A stretch of 64,000 nucleotides of DNA from Pholiota molesta (GCA_014925825.1 JACGCK010000012.1:124001-188000); one strand, 5' to 3'. Shown: positions 11,436-23,976, counted from the first letter of the stretch. The notes: generated by a model from the letters alone, not told the origin. Made by a program: numbers and translations.

Positions 11436-13477
11436 ATGTCTCCATCCGATGCACTCGTGAACCCAACCCAGGCCCTCCAGCAGCTCTACGCCGCCAATAA
11501 GGCCCAGGGCATAGACAAATTTCCAGGCGCAGTCACCGAGCATTTTCAGCGTATTTTTACATCAGAAGATGAATTCAATCGGGTACGCGTCACGTCTAAT
11601 TAACAGTCGCGTCCGACCATTTATCCTCGCGTCAGATCCCGACGTTAGATTTGAAGCGTCCGCCAGCGTCCTTCGCAAATGGCTCTCTCGTTGCTTTTCG
11701 CGCAATGGTTCAGGACCCGTCTATTTCACCCGAATTGTATCTGGCAACACACAAGAATGGAGAGTGCGGCGGATGGGGCATAACTGATGATATCACCTCT
11801 GGAGAGGACGTGGAATACGGCAATCTCAGGGAGTGCACTGCCATCTGGGCAGTTTCAATACCTGGATTGAGCCCATGGTGCTACGACGACACCTCCTCTT
11901 CTCACATACCAGCCTCCAATGCTGTTCAACCGCACAAATATCCGATTCCAGATGCGCCCCATGTTGGCGTCCAGCTCAAGGTAAATTGAGGATACTTTCA
12001 GTGCTTTTCAGGATACGGTCTGATTTTCAGACAAGATCTACGACGAAAAGATTGCGCGACCGCTCAGGGCGACCGATCTCGCGTCTTTCGTAGGCATTCT
12101 CACATCGGAGCCGTATGTTCATAAACCACGCTCTACAATCATAAATATCTGATCAAATACAGCCTTCAAGCTGGGATCGAAGTTTCCGAGCCTATCAGTG
12201 TGCCTACCTTACATGTGCTATTCTTCGTCCCCATCTCTGCGAGTATCGTTCCGAGGTCATTTCCAGAACCCTCTATCCTTCCAGCGGCCACATCCCTACG
12301 CAACGATCTCGTAAAATGGATTGCTGATGAGGCTCTGGCCGGGGATCTCCTTGCAGCTGAGTGGATTCTCTTTTCCACCATCTCTCGAGTGTGCGTTGTT
12401 CAATGTTTCTGCGTTAATCTATTTTGTATTGACTCATAGGCATCCACAGTCGTTCAAGACAGCCGCCTATCCTTCCACTTTCTCTGACAATCTCAAGCTT
12501 CCCTGCGCATGCAGAGAATCCAAGATTGCCGCCCGCACTTTATAGCGTTTTATCTCTAATTTTTCCTCTAGTTTCCACCTTGCCACTTTCCCTGGACACC
12601 TTGAACAACGCATATTTTTGCCCTGAATCCAAAGATGAAGATCTACATAGTGGCCAACTTCAACTACCTAAAGGCTTGATTCTTCTTCTTAATGAAGGTG
12701 CGGTCACTGAAGGTGGCATCTTTAACAAAGGTTAGTCTACATCAACGGTCAAATACCGCAATCATTAAGGCTCAAGCCTTGTAACCTCAGGCATTATGAA
12801 TATTCGTGCGGCACAAGAGATGATGAAATCACAGACACTTGACTACGTCTTTCCATACAGTGGTTTCCAATTTGAGACCGACGTCAGCTTCATAGTCACC
12901 ACCGAAGGAAAGCAAAGCACTTTCTTTCAGGTACAGAATTGCTTTCCCTATACCAATGGAAAATAACGGTCAAGCTTTAATAACAGACTGATATCACTAT
13001 TCCTCTTCGACCTCAAGTCTCCGAGAATTTGACGGAAAAGTTGTACAACTCCACGGATGCCATCAACCTTCCACCACCCGAGAAACTCCTCAATTTCCGA
13101 CGATTGGTTGCAGGCGCGAAGGTCGGGAATGTGGTGGTCGGAGAGGCCATGGGCAAAGTACCAAATCATATATTTTTAATATTTTTATTCCGATGGCTGA
13201 ACATGTTATCTGCAGTTCGTCGAGGAGGAATTCATCCGAGAAAGATCAAAAAGTACTGACAACAAGTCAAACGGTACAACCAGTGGTTTCACCCCAGACA
13301 ATCTTATTCAAAGGATGCTCCTCACAAGGTAGGCATAAATCTATGTCCTGACTATGTACAGATATCTGACCGGCTTGCAGATTGCACGCGCTCTCTTTGC
13401 ATCAAACTGAAGTGACACAAGATCACTGGGAGAGTGCGAAAGAACTCGAACAGGCGCTAAGAAGTCGCAAGTTATAA
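11436..13477 (+). CDS. MCM complex-binding protein (MCMBP/ETG1)
   Basis: Nine exons: 11436-11582, 11636-11980, 12036-12112, 12163-12390, 12450-12730, 12791-12930, 12987-13157, 13216-13328, 13381-13477; phases agree, 532 residues. Recognised by the order of conserved blocks. LVAFRAMVQDPSISPELYL is near residue 75. The segment VQLKIYDEKIARPLRATDL is followed by a GIL motif. AAEWILFSTISRV, SGFQFETDVSFIVTTEGK and the C-terminal ALSLHQTEVTQDHWESAKEL come later. MCMBP binds MCM3-7 in the nucleus, helps unload MCM rings after replication and is needed for sister chromatid cohesion. Exons 3 and 5 use acceptors chosen to keep the conserved frame. The 5' end abuts CDC50 through a 97-base shared promoter. 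No frame break. Confidence 0.85.
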
Positions 13478-13678
13478 ATCCGAATTAAAGTAAACTAAAA
13501 GGTTATGTACACAAATATACAATTCAACTAGTCAAAAATATAGGAAGATATTGAACAATGGATAGAATAATTGAATAATGTTATGTACACGAAAGGCAAA
13601 GAGACAAAATCTCAGATATAGCATGTGCAGCTGTCAGTCGACCCAAATGATAAGGACTTGGGAAATAGTATTGGGGAT

Positions 13679-16600
13679 TCAAGAGTGGCCTGCGCCTGCA
13701 GGTTTAAACTTTTTGGACCTGGACGCCGTAGATGCAGAGGAGCTTGTTCCTGCAAGAGGAGGGGGTTGGTACGCATAGTAGCGTGAATGCAGTGCGGTGG
13801 TAGGAGTGTGGACTTGTGGAGAAGGTGGAATAGGGCTAGAAACATAGAATCAAAGTTAAGTTTTCGTATAGAATTCAAACATTTTCGTGCACGCACTCTG
13901 ATGTATTGAGCGATCCTGTCTTATGGCTGATACACAGCTGGAGAAATTGTTGACCGAAATCAGGCCATTTGGAATTCGCATATTCGGTTGCCTTAGGTCC
14001 TTCTAGGTCAATAGCAACTATTAATTCTTGCTTGAAAGAATTGTAATCTGTGTCGCGGAATGGATGAATAGGTAAGACAGTGACAATAATATTCTGCAAG
14101 AGGAAATACCGGTGGGGCACGTAACACTGAGATACTGTAGGACATTATCATCAAAAACGTCTTCTTGAGCATTGAGTCTTAGTTTCAACATAAGCTAGGG
14201 AATGGAATTCAAGATGAACAACTTGAATGAAGGAGGGGATTAAAAAGATAAATACCTCATCTCGAAGCGCAATCATCTTCTGGTACAAATTTTGCGCAGG
14301 GTCAGGTCCAAGGCGGTCCAAGGTTGTCTTTGTTTTCGCTCTGGTGGTAATTGTTGACGCTGAGGTCGGGACTGTGGTAGGCTCAATGACAGGTGGTACG
14401 CAATGATTTAGCTCGGGAATACTGTCGAAACCGCTGGCATCGAAGTCGTCGTCGTACATGTCATCATAGCTTATAATTGGGTCTTCCTCGATGGCTCTCT
14501 TCTTCCCTTTCCTGGAGCGTACTGGGGCGCTCACTGTGTATTCGACAGCAGCAGCCTTCTTACGCTGTTTGGGCTCCTTTTCGGAAGCTTTTCCGGCAGT
14601 GGGACGCCAATCAATAATCATAATACGATTTTCGTCCAAGAAATCATCTGCGGAATCGCCGAGCTAAAGACATTGAAATCAGAGTTGAGTCAATAGTTGA
14701 ATTTTAAGGGAATTATTGGAAGCGTCGACTCACAGACAGATACTCATTGAAATAGTTCATGTTGCCCCTAATTAGCAGTTTGGTGAGTAACCCCAGGTAC
14801 ATCATCTCGTCCAGCATAAGATCGAAAAGTTCCTTGGGTAAGTCTTGACATGAGCCATATTCCTCGAACTGATCGAATCCCTTCCTGACGATGTCTGCCA
14901 CTTTAGATCCCCGCAGGATACATCCAAACTGGTTGAATGTGGCCCTTTCATTACGAAGACGTCTTGCAAGTTGGATGCTATTCCTAACGAACATTGTTAC
15001 ATCTCTTGAAACAGTCTGCCGGCCGTCTTGACAATTGTCGCATCCCTTATTGCATTTCTCCTTGTCGAAATCCTCGTCGAAATGGCGAAGAATTTGCACA
15101 CGACGACACACGGAGACCTTCTTGCAGAATTCATAGACTTCCCTAACAGCGTCCATTTGTCTCTTCTTGCTTTCTTCTGTGGTTTCATCCGTATTCTCGA
15201 TTTGCTTTTGAAGCTTGTAGAAGTCATTCCCAGAGTAAACTAGAATATGTTAGTTCACGATAGGTTTGAATTAACGTCAGGGAACGCACACATAAGACAA
15301 TCGGCGTGTTTGCCGTCACGACCCGCTCTGCCAGTTTCTTGGTAGTAGCTATCATAATATGTCAGAATGATATGTCTTCGGAGATAAGGATAGTTAAACC
15401 TACCCTGACAATGTCTTAGGCATATCGTAATGAATTACAAATCGAACTGTGAACCAACAATGAGCTCTCAACCTCGGAAAAATAGCAGAGGAAATCCAAC
15501 CATCTGCTTTGTCGATACCCATTCCAAACGCAATCTTATACGGATATGGTCAGTTTCGGTCGGATATTGGACGATATAACTCACAGTAGCGACGATTATT
15601 GAAATTTCCCCTGTTTGCCAACCATTAAATGCCCCATCCTTTTCCTCGTTGGATAGCCCAGCATGAAAATGGGCAGCATGCAATCCCTTTGCCCGCAATT
15701 TTTCAGCAACCTGTTCACATGTCTTTCGGGCTTGGCAATATATGATTCCTGCATGCCCTCGATGTTTGTCGTTGATGAAGGCGACTATGTCGTTGAAGGG
15801 GGTTCCTCTTTTCAACTTCACAATATATGAAAGGTTTGTCCTGTTGAACGATTGCGTAAATGACACATGATCTCGTCGCAATTTCAGCTGGGAAACGATA
15901 TCGAGCACTGTGCGTTTGTTTGCCGTAGCAGTCAGTGCCATCATAGGTATATCAGGATATTTCTCGCGTAATGATCCTAGAGCAGTATACTGCAGAAAGA
16001 GTTAGTACTACATTCGAAGGTGATTCAACAGCGAGCAGGCTTACAGCATCTCGGAAATCCTGACCCCATGTCGATATACAGTGAGCCTCGTCGACCACGA
16101 AACGGGCCAAACTTCTATCCTTATATAGTTTATCCAGGATGTCGTTGACCTTTGGGCTATCGCGCAGTTTCTCTGGTGTGATATACCATAAATTAGGCTT
16201 CTGATTTTGCACGACCAACCGATTCCAATCATCACCACCACCAGTCTCAGATGTTGAAAGCAGAGCATCAATATCCTTTTTGATCAGGCTAGATACCTGA
16301 TCTTTCATCAGTGACAGTAGAGGGGAGACAACAATGGTGACGCCTCTAGTCCTGCCAGCGGTACAGATTGCAGGAAGCTGATAGCAAAGGCTCTTTCCCC
16401 CACCGGTAGGCATGAGAACAAACACATCTTTGCCTTCCAGAGTAGCCGTTATAGCCTCTAGTTGATTGGGACGAAAATCTGAGAGTTTAAACACAATTCG
16501 AAGTTGACGACAGATTTCTGGATAGAAAGAAGTCGAATTTAAGGCTGTGCCCGGCATGGATAGCGTTGTTTTCATGGTTAGGCTTGCGTTAGAATTGATA

Positions 16601-17700
16601 GCAGGAAGCTCCTCGTAATTCATTGCGATGTCATCGTCGATACCATTCCAATAATCATCATCGCTGGCTGCTTCATCATTGGGGTCGGGACAGAATTTTT
16701 ATCCCCACTTCTGGTGCCATCGAATGATTCCTGCTGGAGTTTATCAGAGTGCTGCAGATTTTCACTTCGAATGGCGGTGGTGGCGGTAGTGGCGGCGGGA
16801 ACGTCGTTGTTCAACCCAAGTCGATTTAGTCGCTGTATATGGTTTCTAATATCTTCTAGGCGGTTGGATACGAGGTTTCTTGGTAGTTCACATATGAATA
16901 TTAATGATTGTGGGCCTTGAGAACGGAAATTGTACGTACTCCATATCTTGGATCAAAATTGGGTCCTTGCTCATATCCCCAGCATGAAAAGCAAGGAATT
17001 CCTTCGATAGATGCCGCGACATCTCTAAAGAATATATTTGATAGGCCGTAAGAGTCGCCACAGATTTCTAGGGGAGTTCTTAGAGATGATAATGCGAGAG
17101 TATGCCAGCCACTCACAGACGCGAGATCAGTATTTGTGATTGCTTCCAGATGAGGTCGTTGCACTGGTGGAGCAGTGGCATTTATGTTTATCGCAGAAGA
17201 GGTTTGAAAAACATTTTCCTTTTCTGCATTTGTGGATTTCTTCAACCGTTTGACAGCGGGCGACGGGTCGTCGCTGATCGAAAATCCCGAAGAGTGTCGT
17301 TTGACGCCATTTTGGCCAGGTGTTGAAGGGGTTGAATCACTCGATATCGATATAACGTCTCGTATGAGCGTTGCATGAGAGGGGGTTCCTTTCTGACTTG
17401 AAAACCGGGGGTAGAGAAGGCACCCAATCCGGGGCGGCGAGCTACAGAGAATCAGTAATACCCCTAACATCTAAGGAGAGACGAACATGAATCTTGGTTA
17501 GAGAGTCCAACGATAGCCGGCTTGAATTTTGAGCTCTAAAAATTGCAGGGTGTTAAGGTGGGTCAGATGCGACAGTAACTTTCCTTACCTTAACATTCGC
17601 GGAGCTGCCAGATGGCTTAGCAGAAAGAGAGCCTGAATGAAGTATGTAAGGACCGGCCAACAGATAAGACAACAAAACTGGGTTCACACATACCTGACAT
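13679..17700 (-). CDS. RecQ-family DNA helicase, Sgs1/BLM/Rqh1 type (frame broken twice)
   Basis: 3'-5' DNA helicase of homologous recombination and fork repair. Fifteen exons on the minus strand: 17700-17694, 17632-17589, 17535-17487, 17441-17117, 17067-16940, 16845-16045, 15989-15585, 15534-15501, 15446-15404, 15348-15290, 15239-14734, 14663-14256, 14194-14110, 14047-13897, 13835-13679; about 1067 residues corrected. The N-terminus is disordered. The helicase core shows FRPNQLEAI, motif I PTGGGKSLCYQLPA, motif II VVDEAHCISTWGQDFR, motif III LTATAN and motif VI QETGRAGRDG. Zinc-binding and winged-helix RQC segments follow, then an HRDC-like region (LYQKMIALRDE). Frame breaks at GGGGG 17391-17395 and GGGG 16681-16684 each need one base. 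Only 7 coding bases precede the first intron. Confidence 0.9.
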
Positions 17701-17937
17701 AGGGTTGTCTATAATGGCAGATGCTACATGAAACTGGGCAAAAGGCTACTAATAGTACTAGTGTGGTCAAAGATAGAAAGGATAGCTCGTCGCTGTGACA
17801 GGACGCGTCAATCATGTGACATGCGCGTCAAACCAAACACGTCGTGACTCGTGACGATATTGTTGTTACTTGCAGCAGCTTCATCCACCAGTTCAAGTTC
17901 CTCTCGTATTGAGTAGACCTGCAGCGGGTTCTTTCCT
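17701..17937. promoter_or_regulatory. Divergent RecQ-NUF2 promoter with an MCB-like ACGCGT
   Basis: 237 bases separate the two start codons. An ACGCGTCA sequence at 17803-17810 contains the core of the MluI cell-cycle box recognised by MBF-type factors in yeasts. A near match GCGCGTCA lies at 17823-17830, and several GTGAC/GTCAC motifs are nearby. Periodic G1/S expression of both flanking genes would fit but is inferred. Confidence 0.4.
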
Positions 17938-19713
17938 ATGGCCAAAGGCATATTTCCTCAGATGTCTATTCCGGACATTTCTAACGCTCTAGCTGGCTGG
18001 GGTATCTCGGTCAGTCCGAACAACTGAAATCACCCACTCCAGATTTTGTTGAGGGCGTCTACTGTGCATGCTTGCAGCAAGTGACAGATTTGAACCACGA
18101 TTCGCTCAGAGAGCCGGTGCAGAATGCATTGAACGCATCACAGGCCGAGGATAAGGTATTCATCAAATGAATATATGTCACAACCTTTATCTCAAACAAT
18201 GTTACCCATTAGGACCTTTACGCCTCTGCGTTAACCACTAACATCATCCTGTACCATTTGTGCGTAATTCTTCCTTAGTACAGCAACTTAAACTTAGACT
18301 CTTATAGGACCCGCTTTGCCAAAGCTGCTCGAGTGGAAGATTTCAATTCCAGAGATCTTTTCAGCCCAGAACGCGAACGGACGATCGTCTTACTTTCGGC
18401 ATTCATCAATTTCGTGAAATTCACCGAACAATACTGTGATGCTTTCTTGAAGGATCTCAGAGAGCGCTCAGATACGCTCATCATACAGCGAGATGATGCA
18501 GCTGACCAGCTGAATGAGATCAAGCAGAAATTTGACGAGTTGAAGTACGTCTAATTTTTGTGCTCGTAACCGTTTCTTAAATTTCTGTCATTAGGGCTCG
18601 TATTGCAAGGGATCAACCAATATGTGATCAATTGATTGGCGAAAATACGGCGTTGACAAGTACCATGTTTTTGACCAAGGACGCTCAGCAGAAGGCTATC
18701 GGGGATGTGGAACAGTGCAAGTCGAATAGAACCGAGCTTATAAAGAGAAAGGTATCTAATTATTACTTTTTTTCAATCGTATAGCTCTTGATATCATCGT
18801 ATTAACCTTCAATCAGCAAGCTCTTAACGGTGAAATTCAAGCTGTTGAAGATGCAATCACCCGCACTCGAGCGCGAATTGTTCAATCTCCGGAGCGTATT
18901 AAGAAGACCATTTCGGTAATGTCGACTACTGTCATGGAAGACAAGAAAACTGTAGCTCTTCACGAAGCGAAAGCCCGTGATCTACAAGCCAAGATTAACG
19001 CGCTTCATAACATCGAGAAGGTAAATATAAAATATCACCTTTCATTTCATACACCCGCCTAATTAGTGTATAGGATGTTCGAGGCTGCATTGAGCAAATT
19101 CAAACTATCGAACGAGAAGCACAATCTCTTGAGGTTTCCCAAAAAGCACTCGGCCAGCTTCGAGACCTTCTCGATGAGAAAGTCATCGAAAGGAATGAAC
19201 TGCGACTGCGTCAAGAGGTACGGGTTATTTTATGGACGTATCGTATGTTAATCAAATGGGTCAATGTCTTCAGCGTATCAACGATCAACTTGCTAATGCA
19301 AAAATCAAACTTGAGAAAGCACAAAAGCACGCTGAAGACAAGAAATTATCCAGTCAAAAAACGATTGAGCGCCTACAGAGAGAATACGATGAGATGGTTG
19401 TGGAGAGAAGAGAAAATGATAAACAGATTGAAGAAGTTCGAGAAGAAGCCAATCGAGTTGAAGCTCAGGTCAGCTCGATCACAAATTTTTCAACATTTTC
19501 TTACGCGCTACACTTCACAGATGAACGAACATCTGAAAACAAGTGAGATTGAGCTCAATGAATTATTAGCGGAATATTGGAAACTGCGACATGAGACAGG
19601 TGAGGAAATAACTATCTACTTCAATTGATATAGCTGAATGACTCGCTTTCCATTTAGATGTATATATGGAGACCCTTGCCAATAAGTTGAACATGCGCGT
19701 CGTTTCCGAATAA
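17938..19713 (+). CDS. Kinetochore protein NUF2 (frame broken once)
   Basis: NDC80-complex subunit that couples kinetochores to microtubules. Exons 17938-18155, 18213-18259, 18308-18544, 18595-18751, 18817-19020, 19074-19217, 19274-19468, 19521-19599, 19658-19713; 445 residues corrected. The N-terminal calponin-homology domain includes SIPDISNALAGWGISV, PTPDFVEGVYCACLQQV and a SPERERTIVLLSAFINFVKF block. From about residue 150 to the end the protein is coiled coil, as in known NUF2 (about 450 residues). In exon 1 one base is missing at 18018 (CCG AAC for CCG GAAC): the insertion gives SPEQLKSPTPDF and restores the phase of intron 1. A 33-base intron there would be too short and would remove conserved residues. 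Confidence 0.92.
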
Positions 19714-19848
19714 TTTGCGTACATACATATACTCTACATATTTATCGTACTGTATTTTTATTAAGTGTAGTTACTGTATTAGTTAAATGTTTTATACCCT
19801 TTACCAGTTAAGCCTGTAAAATGTACAACAGATCTGAGTGTTCAGGGC

Positions 19849-21264
19849 TTAGCCTTCTTCATCTCTACAATCTTCACAATACCATTCTCCTTCGGGAATT
19901 TCTGTTAATCCAACACAACCCAGATGAAACTGTCCATTTTTCATGTTAGCCTATTGACAAATTCTAATAAAAGCACGACACAAACCCATTCACGTTCACA
20001 AGACTCATTATCGCAGGCTATCATCTAGGTTACACATGAGCTGGGTCGCACGAGGCAATTGGCAGTGGTACAACGACTCACTTCTCCAAAAGATACCCGA
20101 TTGCAGTAACAATACAACTCCTCATTTAGTTGTACATCAATAGCATCCTGTTGCGTAGTAGCAGGTAATGTAATTGTCAATGGGATGGAGTCCTTGGATT
20201 GATCATCCTGTCCTGCTTTGTTCCTTTCTTTTCCTTTCTTCTTGCGTTGCGGACCTTTTGGACGACCTATCTTCTTTTCAGGAGCGAAAGGAGGCTGATC
20301 TCCGTCTATGATGTCCAGTTCATCGTCACTGAGGTAGGAATTGGGGTTCTTTCGAGGCCACTCCGGAACAACCACCTCTGGAAGATGCACAGCCATTCCA
20401 GTCGTCAATCGCGACTTTTCGAGAGACAAAGATGCCACCTGTTCTTGATAGCCTGATCAATGAGGCGTATATGCCTTTCTACCTATCGTAAAGAGGTATT
20501 AGGCAAAGCCAGGCTTATTTCAGTGAAGAGGCAACGCACAGAATCATGATTAGCTTGAGCAAGATTGACTTTCTCCTGAGATGCTCGGAGAAGTTCTTCT
20601 GATATGCACGCGACATGTGACAAAAGCTCTCTCGTTGTTTCTGGATCTTTTTGTGATTCCGGAGGGAGAGAACTAGGCGTGGACATTCTTGGAGAAGGAT
20701 GAAAAGACGCGTCGTGGACTCTCCGAGAAAGGGCTTCCATCGTCAAACTACCATTGCTGCGTGATTGTCCATTGGCGTGAACATGCGTTGAAACGTCTAC
20801 ACCTTCCACTGTAGTTGAACGCGAAGTTGGTTCATCTGTGGCTTCTACTTGGTCTTCGGAGATTCCTTCTAGTGCTTGACGTTGTTGGATATATTTTTGC
20901 AGGGTTGGGAAAAGGCGCGAAGTCAGAGCTGTCTGCTATTTCAGCAAAGGTTCCAGATGTTGGAGGCTGTGAATACTACCGATGCTTTGATCATCCAATT
21001 TCCGCATGAGCGAAAGTTGTCGCTGCAATGTCAAAGGAAGTTGTTCAATAGCTGCATATGACAATGTAAATGGGTCCGCCTCAGTCCCAACATAATTCGC
21101 TTGCTCTGACCTTCGTAATGAGCCTCTCTGATGGCATCCCATACCTCCTGCTCTTTCTCCGCTCTCCGCTTTTCGTCCAAAGCCGCTTCTTCTTCACCTA
21201 CTGGTTGCGGTCCAGTTTCATCCTCTAAAAAAGCTTGATCGCGTCTCCTTTTACGCGGTGTCAT
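19849..21264 (-). CDS. ING-family chromatin protein with C-terminal PHD finger (frame broken once)
   Basis: Subunit type of histone acetyltransferase or deacetylase complexes (Yng1/Yng2/Pho23 class), reading H3K4 methylation. Exons on the minus strand: 21264-21111, 21051-20980, 20928-20540, 20482-20082, 20024-19986, 19929-19849; 378 residues corrected. The N-terminal ING domain shows AIEQLPLTLQRQLSLMRKLD, LFPTLQKYIQQRQALEG and VERHIRLIDQAIK. A basic linker with KKIGRPKGPQRKKKGK follows. The C-terminus is a C4HC3 PHD finger split over three exons (YCYCNRVSFGE, IACDNESCEREW, FHLGCVGLTEIPEGEWYC). One base is missing at about 20444 (AAG AAC for AAG GAAC); repair joins AIKEQ to VASLSLEKSR. Which complex it serves cannot be told from sequence. 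Confidence 0.9.
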
Positions 21265-21670
21265 TGAGATACTGTTGCAGACAGTGCGCGTTACAGGCGC
21301 GTGAAGAAGACGGAAGTAAACGACTGTGATGGATTGACCGTATATAACCGATCAGTCACTGACGCAGGAACTGCCACTCTGCTGGTGATGTTTCGTCTCG
21401 TCGAAGCTGGTCAAAGTAATGGTTTAACGCGCAACGTTCAGAAACCTCTACGTCCTTCTTTAAACAGAACTAGGACACGCTCCCACGTGCTGCAAAGAGC
21501 TATTCTGAAATCTGTGCTTCATCGGGCACGATGCGACCATATTCCAGTTTGGCAACCACTTGGCGCTTCTGTACACGGGTACTGTCTGCGAGCCATAACC
21601 CAATTTCGAAATCTATTCTAGCTCTGAATCGGATAAATCGTCCGAGTCACCTTTGTACTTGCTCGACATC
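21265..21670. other. Divergent intergenic region
   Basis: 406 bases lie between the ING start (-) and the first plausible ATG of the kinase gene (+). I see no conserved coding segment or RNA gene. A short 5' exon of the kinase could be hidden here, because its first recognisable exon begins abruptly. Confidence 0.4.
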
Positions 21671-23976
21671 ATGATGATCGCGGCTCTCAGCACCGCAGGT
21701 GGAGCCCTTAATATTGCGGGTTCAGTCGGTGGTGTGCCTTGGTTGGGGTAGCAGGTGCTACTCTGCAACAAATCGTTCAAACTTGCGATAATGTAAAAAT
21801 CAACAAGGTATGCATGCTATTCTCCCCCGTTATGAAAACGTTTATAAGAATACAAACGATGCAGAAAAAATCAAAGCAGCTTTCGAATAAATGTGTTCAG
21901 ATCATCAACATGCTTAACGAACAAGAGTCCCAGATGGAAGGTACAGAGATACAAAAGATAGCGGATCAGCTCCTTCCGTACGTTCTGGTATCTGAGCCTT
22001 CCAACTCGCAACTCTGCCACTGATTGCTATAACCAGAGCGTTAGAGAGAATCATAGACGAATGAAGACATATTCCAGCTATAACACTGTCACAACTTTGG
22101 GTGACTATGTTGATGCGATCTCGTCTTTTGTACCTTCTGACGCAAGATTTCGTGGCTTTGATAGTCAAGAGAAATGACATCAGAGATGGGCTCACTCAAT
22201 GCAACTCTGAACTCGAACAGCTATGAGCATCTTCCATGTAGGTTCTACACTACAAGTAATACATAATGCATTCTCATGCATTCGCAGATCCAGTACGCAT
22301 ACTTATCCTCCTAGCGTCGCTAGAAATTTTCTCAAGGTTATTCAGCGCAATATTGCAATGCAGGCCACTCAACACACAATTTTGCAAACCATGAATAGCC
22401 AAAGAGCGAGATGCAGGCTCTCCTTGATAAAATTTTGGGGAAACATCGGAACAACAGCATGTTATTACAATGCAAAATTCTGGCCAGCATGTCGCCGAAC
22501 ACATTATGGAGGCAGGACAGACGGTATGTGAACCGTAGCGAACAAAGATATCATACTACAAGAACAGTGCTGATAGTTTTGCACAGGAATTGCGTAACCT
22601 TCGAGAGGCGAATTCTACAGAACAAGGATCTTCACGATCACGATCGACCCCAACTGTTCGTGACAGCCAACGCTATCTCCAATATCAAAGAGGGTTGATA
22701 AAATTACATCGCGAGACGGGCATTCCGCCTACGATCAAAGTTTTAAACGGTGAAGTAACTCGCAGCAGCGATTTAGCTGTCGATGGCGGAGTTTACAGCG
22801 ATATCTGGATCGGCACATGGCTTGGGGAGGAAAAAGTAAGGAAAATAACTTACCTCGGACATTAAATTGCTTAGGAATTGCTTAGGTCGCTCTAAAGGCT
22901 CTGAGAAACATCAAAGCGTCCGACTCCAGAGCACAGAAGGTAATGCGGGTCGATATGCCCCTCAATAGCCTTCTGAAAATGATCTTAGCGTTTTGAGAAC
23001 GAGATCAAGATGTGGGCAGAACTGAAACACGCTCATATCCTTCCTTTCTACGGAATTGTGACCGATCTTGGACAACATATTCATATGGTAAATTTACTCT
23101 CATGAATTTGTTTGCACTTCGATTCTCAAGAGATCGTCTAGGTATCTCCGTGGCAAGATAATGGAAATGTTCTGAAGTGAGTGTAATCAGAGACCATATA
23201 CATCTATTTTCAATAACTTTATAGGTACGTGAAGATTCACATCGAAGCAGATCGCATGCTTTTGGTCTGTACACGTATACCTATTTTGTACATATTGCAA
23301 GCGCTCATTTTCAACTGGACAAAGATCCGAGGAGCTGCACAAGGCCTAGAGTATCTTCATTCAAAGAATGTGATTCACGGCAATAGTAAGTCATCGTAGC
23401 TTTTCAGTCTTCTAATGTATATTCAAATGAGCGATTTCAGTCAAATGTGTAAGCCTTTTCGTATGATCACTGTAGATGCAATGTACTCATCCCTCATCAG
23501 GCAAACATCCTGGTATCAAGCGAAGTAAGGCGCTGACACTGCATTATATACGGAAAGTCTACTAAATGTAAATTTTGCAGGGAGAATCATGCATTTGCGA
23601 CTTTGGAATGTCGAAGGTCATCGAAGAAGTCACTGGCGGGAGTGCATCGGCGACTCTGACGGCGGGAGGCAGTGCGCGTTGGTTAGCTCCCGAGTTAATC
23701 GAGGGCAGTTCGCCCACTATGGGTGCCGATACCTATTCATACGCCATGGCCATTCTCGAGCTGCTGACCGAGAAACAACCTTACGCGGAAATTAAGAGAG
23801 ATGCAGCGGTTATTCATGACATCATCTTTCTCAAGAAGACACCTTCACGACCCCAAGCCAGAGCTACTCATTGGCTTTCTGATGCTTTGTGGGATCTTAT
23901 GCAGAGATGCTGGCATAAAGACTCACTTTCCCGACCTTCCATGGCAGAGGTGACAACCTTGCTGATGGAGATTTAG
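21671..23976 (+). CDS. MLKL-like helical domain plus TKL-type (pseudo)kinase (several frame breaks)
   Basis: The N-terminal 200 residues or so (exons near 21671-21807, 21865-21977, 22037-22100, 22165-22237, about 22330-22510) are helical, with WLGVAGATLQQIVQTCDNVK and VRENHRRMKTYSSYN, like the MLKL N-terminal-type helical region of Agaricomycete kinases. The kinase part is clear: 22587-22835, 22886-22939, 22989-23087, 23142-23176, 23225-23264, 23325-23385, 23441-23448, 23501-23524, 23581-23976. It keeps the VAIK-type Lys (VALKAL) and DFG (CDFGMSKV), but the HRD catalytic Asp is Asn (VIHGN-IK) and the Gly-rich loop is degenerate (DGGVYSDIW). Exon 23441-23448 is 8 bases. At least six single-base breaks occur in the N-terminal half (for example GGGG 21745-21748, and after 22220), so exon limits there are provisional. 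Pseudogene not excluded. Confidence 0.75.

Noticed and set aside
16648..16685. A 38-base intron in RecQ instead of a missing base near 16681
   Set aside because: GT..AG ends and phase would fit, but the donor GTGGGG is poor, the length is below the other introns here, and a one-base loss in GGGG gives a natural reading. It cannot be fully excluded.
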